Below, in pieces: positions 1 to 3,840 of a DNA stretch of 5,592 bases (position 1 is the stretch's first letter; each line of letters starts with the position of its first letter). The stretch covers positions 1 to 5,592 of the forward strand of contig JAHFCD010000189.1 of the NCBI GenBank assembly GCA_023249695.1. The letters are read 5' to 3'. The translations under genes and the position numbers were made by a program. This stretch comes from Elusimicrobiota bacterium. Its GTDB lineage: Bacteria; Elusimicrobiota; Elusimicrobia; UBA1565; UBA9628. Below the pieces are notes generated by a model. The model had not been told where the DNA came from and did not search any database. It saw only the letters and a program-made list of their open reading frames with translations.

Positions 1-222
1 GTCGTCGATCGCCAGCTCCGCCTCGTCCGAGCGCAGCTCCGCTTCCCGGCGCCGGTCCTGAAGCGAGAACAAGCGCTGGTACAGCGTGGACAGCGCCAGA
101 TCCTCGTTGGTCTCGGCCGCGCCATGGGCCACCGCCATGCCCTGGGCGACGGAGGCCTCGAAATCCACGGCGTACGACGGCGCGGCGAAGGCGGCGAAGG
201 CGGCGAGGAGAAGGTATTTCAT
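1..222 (-). CDS. Secreted protein of unknown function, N-terminal part only
   Basis: An open frame reads leftward from an ATG at 222-220 and leaves the window at base 1 after 74 codons without a stop, so the C-terminus is missing. The first 18 residues, MKYLLLAAFAAFAAPSYA, form a classic Sec signal peptide: a lysine at position 2, an alanine/leucine/phenylalanine core, and an A-x-A type cleavage site (S-Y-A) before VDFEAS. The protein is therefore expected in the periplasm or outside the cell. The visible mature part is charged, rich in Ala, Glu, Arg and Leu, and probably helical, with no recognisable domain. The start is supported by the signal peptide and by a well-placed -10 box six bases upstream; there is no Shine-Dalgarno sequence. 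It is divergent from the gene at 286. The family is not recognised. Confidence 0.75.
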   Translation of the reverse strand, partial: MKYLLLAAFAAFAAPSYAVDFEASVAQGMAVAHGAAETNEDLALSTLYQRLFSLQDRRREAELRSDEAELAIDD

Positions 223-228
223 GAGCCG

Positions 229-237
229 ATTCTAGCA
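229..237 (-). promoter_or_regulatory. Extended -10 promoter element of the minus-strand secreted protein gene, leaderless
   Basis: Read on the minus strand from 237 to 229, the sequence is TGCTAGAAT: an extended -10 (TGn) followed by TAGAAT, five of six matches to TATAAT. Taking the first T as -12 puts +1 at base 222, which is the A of the ATG. No convincing -35 hexamer lies 16-18 bp upstream, which is normal for extended -10 promoters. The predicted mRNA has no 5' leader. The transcription start is inferred from spacing only. Confidence 0.6.
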
Positions 238-249
238 CAGCGCGGCGGG

Positions 250-278
250 TGGCGCGATCCTCATTTTTCCATTACAAT
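250..278 (+). promoter_or_regulatory. Promoter of the 179-residue protein gene, leaderless
   Basis: The -10 box TACAAT (five of six matches to TATAAT) lies at 273-278, with a weak -35-like TGGCGC at 250-255 and a 17-bp spacer containing a short T-run. The expected +1 is base 285, one base before the ATG at 286. The same arrangement recurs at 848-876, which supports its being functional rather than a chance AT-rich patch. No Shine-Dalgarno sequence fits between the -10 box and the start codon. Confidence 0.6.
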
Positions 279-285
279 TCGAAGC

Positions 286-825
286 ATGGCAGAGCAAGAT
301 CAGCATCTCAAGCTGAGAAATACGCCGGGCGGGATCATCACCACCTACGCCTACAACTACGCCGTCAAGTTCTACGAGTTCGCGAGCGTGAAGCTCCCGG
401 AGCTGAAGCAGTATCCGCCCGACGCCCGCTTCACCATGATGCAGGCGGCCATCATCGTCTCGACCTTGATATTGACGGAGCGGCGCACCGGCGGCGCCGC
501 CGGCGGCGAGCTGCACGACAACGTCTCGCGGGCCTTCGCCCCGCCGGCGAGGCATCGCTGCCTGACCGCCATCCAGGACCTCTCCGCCTTCCTGCTTCAG
601 TCGGATCGCGCGGCGATCGCGCCGGAGGCCATCCCGTCCTACGCGAGCCTGGCGGGCGCTGACGACAAAAAGCTGGGGAGCTCGATCGGCTCCTGGCTCG
701 CCCTCGCCGTCACGAAGAAACGGGAGCTTGCCCCGGCGGACTCGGCGATCGCCGCGACCATGGGCCGCAGCGCCTGGACGAGCGGGATCATGATCGCGCG
801 GATGCTTCAGCCCAAGGGGAAATGA
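286..825 (+). CDS. Hypothetical cytosolic protein, 179 aa
   Basis: The frame encodes 179 residues beginning MAEQDQHLKL and ending MLQPKGK. There is no signal peptide and no clear transmembrane helix, although residues 50-64 (TMMQAAIIVSTLILT) form a hydrophobic helix that is probably buried. The protein looks largely helical, with an aromatic patch near residues 21-32 (YAYNYAVKFYEF) and a single cysteine at residue 92. No known domain or catalytic motif is recognised. The frame is open further upstream to an ATG at 124, but that extension lies antisense to the signal-peptide gene, reads as Arg/Gly-rich shadow sequence, and would place the TACAAT promoter inside the gene, so 286 is preferred. 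It appears to be monocistronic: it has its own promoter and a hairpin-T candidate terminator just after its stop. Confidence 0.8.
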   Translation: MAEQDQHLKLRNTPGGIITTYAYNYAVKFYEFASVKLPELKQYPPDARFTMMQAAIIVSTLILTERRTGGAAGGELHDNVSRAFAPPARHRCLTAIQDLSAFLLQSDRAAIAPEAIPSYASLAGADDKKLGSSIGSWLALAVTKKRELAPADSAIAATMGRSAWTSGIMIARMLQPKGK

Positions 826-828
826 GCC

Positions 829-865
829 TCGCGCGAGCGTGCAAGCATTGCGCGCGCGCGATTTT
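829..865 (+). terminator. Possible intrinsic terminator after the 179-residue protein gene
   Basis: Bases 829-840 and 850-861 can pair: seven consecutive pairs (TCGCGCG with CGCGCGA), one A-G mismatch, then three G-C pairs and a T-G wobble, closing a nine-base loop (841-849). TTTT follows immediately at 862-865, four bases after the stem-forming region begins downstream of the stop codon at 825. The T-run is short and then becomes CCCC, so termination may be inefficient. The 3' arm overlaps the -35 region of the next promoter. Confidence 0.4.
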
Positions 866-876
866 CCCCTTACAAT
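848..876 (+). promoter_or_regulatory. Promoter of the adaptor-glgC-REC/Hpt-gspE operon
   Basis: TTGCGC at 848-853 (four of six matches to TTGACA) and TACAAT at 871-876 are separated by 17 bp. The expected +1 is about base 883. The region 848-880 aligns without gaps to 250-282 at 25 of 33 positions, including an identical 11-mer TTACAATTCGA. If transcription begins near 883, the ATG at 880 is not on the transcript, and the adaptor-like gene would start either at the TTG at 883 (leaderless) or, preferred, at the ATG at 910 after a leader of about 27 bases. Confidence 0.6.
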
Positions 877-909
877 TCGATGTTGACCAATTTGCTAGCG
901 TTACACCCG

Positions 910-1917
910 ATGAAGGCCCTGATCGCCGCCGTGCTCGTTTCCCTCGCCGCGACGGCGGACGCGGCGACGTCCGCGAAGGCCAAGCGCGGCGACATGGAGC
1001 TCAAGATCCGGGTATCGGGCACGATCGTGGCCGACGATCTCTTCCGCATCAAGTCCACGATCGAGGGGCGCGTCGAGAGCGTGCAGACCTCGACCTACGT
1101 CTGGCACACCTCCGAGGACCCGCTCGCCTTCCTCGCGCACCGGGAGCTCGCCGCGATGCTCGACTCCAAGGGGACGCAGAACGTGGACATCCTCGAGGAT
1201 CGCTGGCAGCGGGTCTACCGTCCGACGCCCGCGCGCTGTCCGGAAGACTGCTTCATCCTGAAGAACTTCTTGAAGGTGAAGACCTGGGTGAAGCCGGAGT
1301 CGGTGATGTTCGAGGCGGCCGCGACGCTGAAGCTCGTCGGACGCGTGCGCCCCGAGGACGCCTCGCTTGTCCGCGACGGCCAGGACATCTTCTTCTGGCC
1401 GGTCAAGGACCCGAAGCGGATTCTGCGCGCGAAGGTGGCGCGGTATCTCCTCGACATCCAGGGAGAGCAGGTCAACCCCGGCGCCACGTTCACGATCCTG
1501 ATGACGCCCGACCGTTTTCTCAACCCGGGCACGGAATGGGAGGGCCACATCGTCGCGCAGTCGAAAAAGGACGTGATCTACGTCCCGACCGGCGCCCTGA
1601 TCCGCAGCGGCGACAGCGTGTACCTTCCCGTGCGGGTCTCGACGGGTATCACGACGCAGGGCCTGACCGAGATTGCCGCGGGCGTCGAGGAACGCCGCGA
1701 GGTGCTCGTCCTCGACGACGCCCAGCTGCTCGGCGCCGAGCGGCACAAGCAGGAGGCCGCCGCGGCGGCCGGGGCGCCCCCCGCGAACGCGCAGCAGATT
1801 CGACAGGTCAAGGAGACGGCGGCTCCGGAGCTCGGCCCCGCGCCGCCCAAGAAGCCGGGCAAGCACGCCACGGTCATCGACGCCCCCCCCGACGAGGACC
1901 CCTATGGCGAGCCCTAG
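910..1917 (+). CDS. Secreted membrane-fusion (periplasmic adaptor)-like protein, hairpin-less
   Basis: This encodes 335 residues from the ATG at 910. Residues 1-18, MKALIAAVLVSLAATADA, are a clean Sec signal peptide, so the product is periplasmic or envelope-associated. The layout resembles the HlyD/RND adaptor family: a strand with IKSTIEGRV (about 48-56), a second lipoyl-like half around residues 120-145, a beta-barrel-like middle, then the typical membrane-proximal stretch VPTGALIRSGDSVYLPVRVS followed by EIAAGVEERREVLVLDD (about 225-275). The long coiled-coil hairpin expected between the lipoyl halves is replaced by about 65 residues containing Cys110 and Cys114 (CPEDC), a possible disulfide or metal site. 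Residues from about 280 onward are a low-complexity Ala/Pro/Lys tail. No transporter partner is encoded here. An in-frame ATG at 880 would add ten residues but lies upstream of the predicted transcription start. The family assignment is moderate: degenerate adaptor is an inference from the pattern. Confidence 0.7.
   Translation: MKALIAAVLVSLAATADAATSAKAKRGDMELKIRVSGTIVADDLFRIKSTIEGRVESVQTSTYVWHTSEDPLAFLAHRELAAMLDSKGTQNVDILEDRWQRVYRPTPARCPEDCFILKNFLKVKTWVKPESVMFEAAATLKLVGRVRPEDASLVRDGQDIFFWPVKDPKRILRAKVARYLLDIQGEQVNPGATFTILMTPDRFLNPGTEWEGHIVAQSKKDVIYVPTGALIRSGDSVYLPVRVSTGITTQGLTEIAAGVEERREVLVLDDAQLLGAERHKQEAAAAAGAPPANAQQIRQVKETAAPELGPAPPKKPGKHATVIDAPPDEDPYGEP
1883..1890 (+). repeat. Run of eight C near the 3' end of the adaptor-like gene
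   Basis: Eight consecutive cytosines encode Ala-Pro-Pro about nine codons before the stop. Loss of one C would shift the frame into that of glgC, which is open across this point, and would fuse the two proteins. It may simply reflect GC-rich codon use for a proline-rich tail. Confidence 0.5.
1894..1898 (+). promoter_or_regulatory. Shine-Dalgarno sequence of glgC
   Basis: GAGGA lies five bases before the ATG at 1904, inside the last codons of the adaptor-like gene. It supports 1904 as the glgC start even though the reading frame is open back to 1673. It is the clearest Shine-Dalgarno sequence in the window; the other starts appear leaderless or coupled to the preceding stop. Confidence 0.55.
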
Positions 1918-3148
1918 CAAGCTCAGCATCGCGCCCACGCGGCGCGTGCTCGCGATCGTGCTCGCTGGCGGCAAGGGCGAGCGCCTGCACCCACTCACGC
2001 ACGAGCGCTCCAAGCCCGCGGTGCCCTTCGGCGGCAAGTACCGCATCGTCGACTTCGTGCTTTCGAACCTCGTCAACTCCGGGATGCTCTCGATCTACGT
2101 GCTCGTGCAGTACATGTCCCAAAGCCTCATCGAGCACCTGCGCTCCAACTGGCGGACCGCCGGGCTCACGCGCGAGCACTTCATCACCGTCGTGCCTCCG
2201 CAGATGCGCCTGGGCACGATGTGGTACCGCGGCACGGCCGACGCCGTGCGGCAAAACCTGAATTTGATCCACGACTTCGACCCGGACCTGGTCGTCGTCT
2301 TCGGCGCGGACCACGTCTACCGCATGGACATCGGCCAGATGGTCCAGTGGCACGTCGAAAAGGGCGCGGACGTGACGATCGCGACCATCCCGGTGCCGCT
2401 GAAAAGCGCGCCGTCCTTCGGGATCGTCTCGACCGACGCCAAGGGCCGCGTGGGCGAGTTCATCGAGAAGCCGCCGACGGCTGACCCGATGCCGGGAAGC
2501 ACGACCCACGCGCTCGCGTCGATGGGAAACTACGTCTTCACCAAGGACGTGCTGGTCGACCTGCTCAAGAACCACCACAAGGACGAGAGCGACCTCGATT
2601 TCGGCAAGAACGTCCTGCCGGCCATCCTGAAAAGCCACAAGCTGTACGCCTACGACTTCTCGACCAACGCGCTCCCCGGGCTCAAGGCGTACGAGGAGCA
2701 GGCGTACTGGCGCGACGTGGGGACGCTCGGCGCGTACTACCAGTCGAACATGGACATCCTGGGGGCCCGGCCGCGGCTGAACCTCAACAACCGGCGCTGG
2801 TTCATCCACTCGGGACGCTACGACGGCCCGCCCGCGAAGGTGCTCGACGGAAAGCTGTCGAACTGCATCATCAGCGACGGCTGCTTCGTGCGCAACGCGA
2901 CGATCAAGAACTCGATCATCGGCCGCGGCGTGCACATCCACGACGGGGCCGTGATCGAGGATTCGATCATCATGGACTTTTGCAAGATCAGGTCGGAAGC
3001 GCACCTAAAACGCGTCATCGTGGACCGCTTCAACGAGATCCCCGCCAAGCTCAAGCTCGGCTTCAACGCCGAAGAGGACGCGAAGCGCTACTTCGTGGAT
3101 CCGAGCGGCATCGTGGTCGTGCCGCGAGGCACGACCGCCCAACGGTGA
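1904..3148 (+). CDS. glgC: Glucose-1-phosphate adenylyltransferase (ADP-glucose pyrophosphorylase)
   Basis: GlgC makes ADP-glucose and pyrophosphate from ATP and glucose-1-phosphate, the committed step of bacterial glycogen synthesis in the cytosol. The product is 414 residues, close to the usual length. The nucleotidyltransferase domain carries LAGGKGERL (20-28), RSKPAVPFGGKYRIVDF (35-51), GTADA (110-114), GADHVYRMD with Asp136 matching the catalytic Asp142 of E. coli, FIEKP with Lys189 matching the glucose-1-phosphate-binding Lys195, and YWRDVGT (268-274). From about residue 295 comes the left-handed beta-helix domain with hexapeptide-like repeats (SNCIISDG, NSIIGRGVHIHDGAVIEDSII), ending in GFNAEEDAKRYF (386-397) and a GIVVV strand. 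The wording is closest to actinobacterial-type GlgC. The position of the E. coli activator-binding Lys39 is Glu34 here, so regulation probably differs. It overlaps the preceding gene by 14 bp and the next by 4 bp. No other glycogen gene is visible. Confidence 0.96.
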   Translation: MASPSKLSIAPTRRVLAIVLAGGKGERLHPLTHERSKPAVPFGGKYRIVDFVLSNLVNSGMLSIYVLVQYMSQSLIEHLRSNWRTAGLTREHFITVVPPQMRLGTMWYRGTADAVRQNLNLIHDFDPDLVVVFGADHVYRMDIGQMVQWHVEKGADVTIATIPVPLKSAPSFGIVSTDAKGRVGEFIEKPPTADPMPGSTTHALASMGNYVFTKDVLVDLLKNHHKDESDLDFGKNVLPAILKSHKLYAYDFSTNALPGLKAYEEQAYWRDVGTLGAYYQSNMDILGARPRLNLNNRRWFIHSGRYDGPPAKVLDGKLSNCIISDGCFVRNATIKNSIIGRGVHIHDGAVIEDSIIMDFCKIRSEAHLKRVIVDRFNEIPAKLKLGFNAEEDAKRYFVDPSGIVVVPRGTTAQR

Positions 3149-3840
3149 GCGCGCGCATACTCGCCGTGGAGGACACCCCCGCCCTTCGCGCGCTGCTGCA
3201 GCTGTGCCTGACGCGGGCCGGCTGCAAGGTGGACCTCGCCGAGGAAGGCCAGTCCGCGGTGGAGATGTTCCTCGCCGGGGCGTACGACGCGGTCATCATG
3301 GATATTCAGATGCCGGTGATGGACGGCCTGGCCGCGGTCGCGCGCATGCGCGAGTGGGAGCGCGGCGAAATGCGCGCGCCGGTTCCGATCCTCGCGCTCA
3401 CGGCGAACACCGAGGCCTCGGATCTGCGCAAATGCCTCGAGGCGGGATTCACCGCGGCCGTCCACAAGCCGTTCGGACGCGAAGAGCTGCTGGCGGCGCT
3501 CCACAAGCACCTCGGCGCCAAGCCCGCTCCCGCCGCGGCCGGGGGAAAAATCCTCGTCACGGCCGATCCCGATTTCGCCGAGCTGATCCCGCCGTTTCTC
3601 GACAACTGCCGCAGCGAGGCGGCGGAGATGCGAAAGGCCCTCGAGCGCCGGGACTACCAGGCGATCGCCGCGGCGAGCCACAAGCTCACGGGCGCCGGCG
3701 CGAGCTACGGCTTCCAGCCCCTGAGCGACGAGAGCCGGCTCCTCGAGGCCGCCGCCAAGGCCGCCGACGGCGCGGGCGCGCTCGCCCATCTCGACGCGAT
3801 CAGCCTCTACCTCGAGCGGGTCAGCGTGGTTTTTCCATGA
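3145..3840 (+). CDS. REC-Hpt phosphorelay protein
   Basis: This encodes 231 residues from a GTG at 3145 that overlaps the glgC stop in GTGA, indicating translational coupling; the frame is open further upstream, but only as a shadow of glgC. Residues 1-123 are a complete response-regulator receiver domain: acidic pair Glu9-Asp10, phospho-acceptor Asp53 in MDIQMPVMDG, switch Thr86 in LTANT, and Lys108 in HKPFG. After an Ala/Pro linker (about 124-137), residues 145-230 form a histidine phosphotransfer domain with the acceptor His179 in ASHKLTGAGASYGF, where the usual HxLKG has Thr in place of Lys. There is no kinase, DNA-binding or enzymatic output domain, so it most likely shuttles phosphate or acts by binding a partner. 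The arrangement resembles the detached C-terminus of a hybrid kinase such as BarA or EvgS. The stop overlaps the next ATG in ATGA. Confidence 0.92.
   Translation: MSARILAVEDTPALRALLQLCLTRAGCKVDLAEEGQSAVEMFLAGAYDAVIMDIQMPVMDGLAAVARMREWERGEMRAPVPILALTANTEASDLRKCLEAGFTAAVHKPFGREELLAALHKHLGAKPAPAAAGGKILVTADPDFAELIPPFLDNCRSEAAEMRKALERRDYQAIAAASHKLTGAGASYGFQPLSDESRLLEAAAKAADGAGALAHLDAISLYLERVSVVFP

Noticed and set aside
124..285. N-terminal extension of the 179-residue protein back to ATG 124
   Set aside because: It runs antisense to the signal-peptide gene, is rich in Gly/Arg/Glu, and would place the TACAAT promoter inside the coding region.
828..837. Perfect 10-bp palindrome CTCGCGCGAG as an operator site
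   Set aside because: It lies within the 5' arm of the hairpin-T structure and in a CG-rich tract where such short palindromes arise by chance; no second copy was found near the other promoter.
901..2076. A 391-codon minus-strand open frame opposite the adaptor-like gene
   Set aside because: Arg/Leu/Gly-rich antisense frame with no domain; the sense strand has a signal peptide and adaptor-like pattern.
822..2261. A 479-codon plus-strand open frame crossing the adaptor-like gene and glgC
   Set aside because: It is an Arg/Ala/Ser/Pro-rich shadow in another frame; it overlaps two genes with clear signal peptide or catalytic motifs.
1874..3004. A 376-codon minus-strand open frame opposite glgC
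   Set aside because: It is an antisense shadow of a strongly conserved enzyme gene, with no recognisable domain or translation signal.
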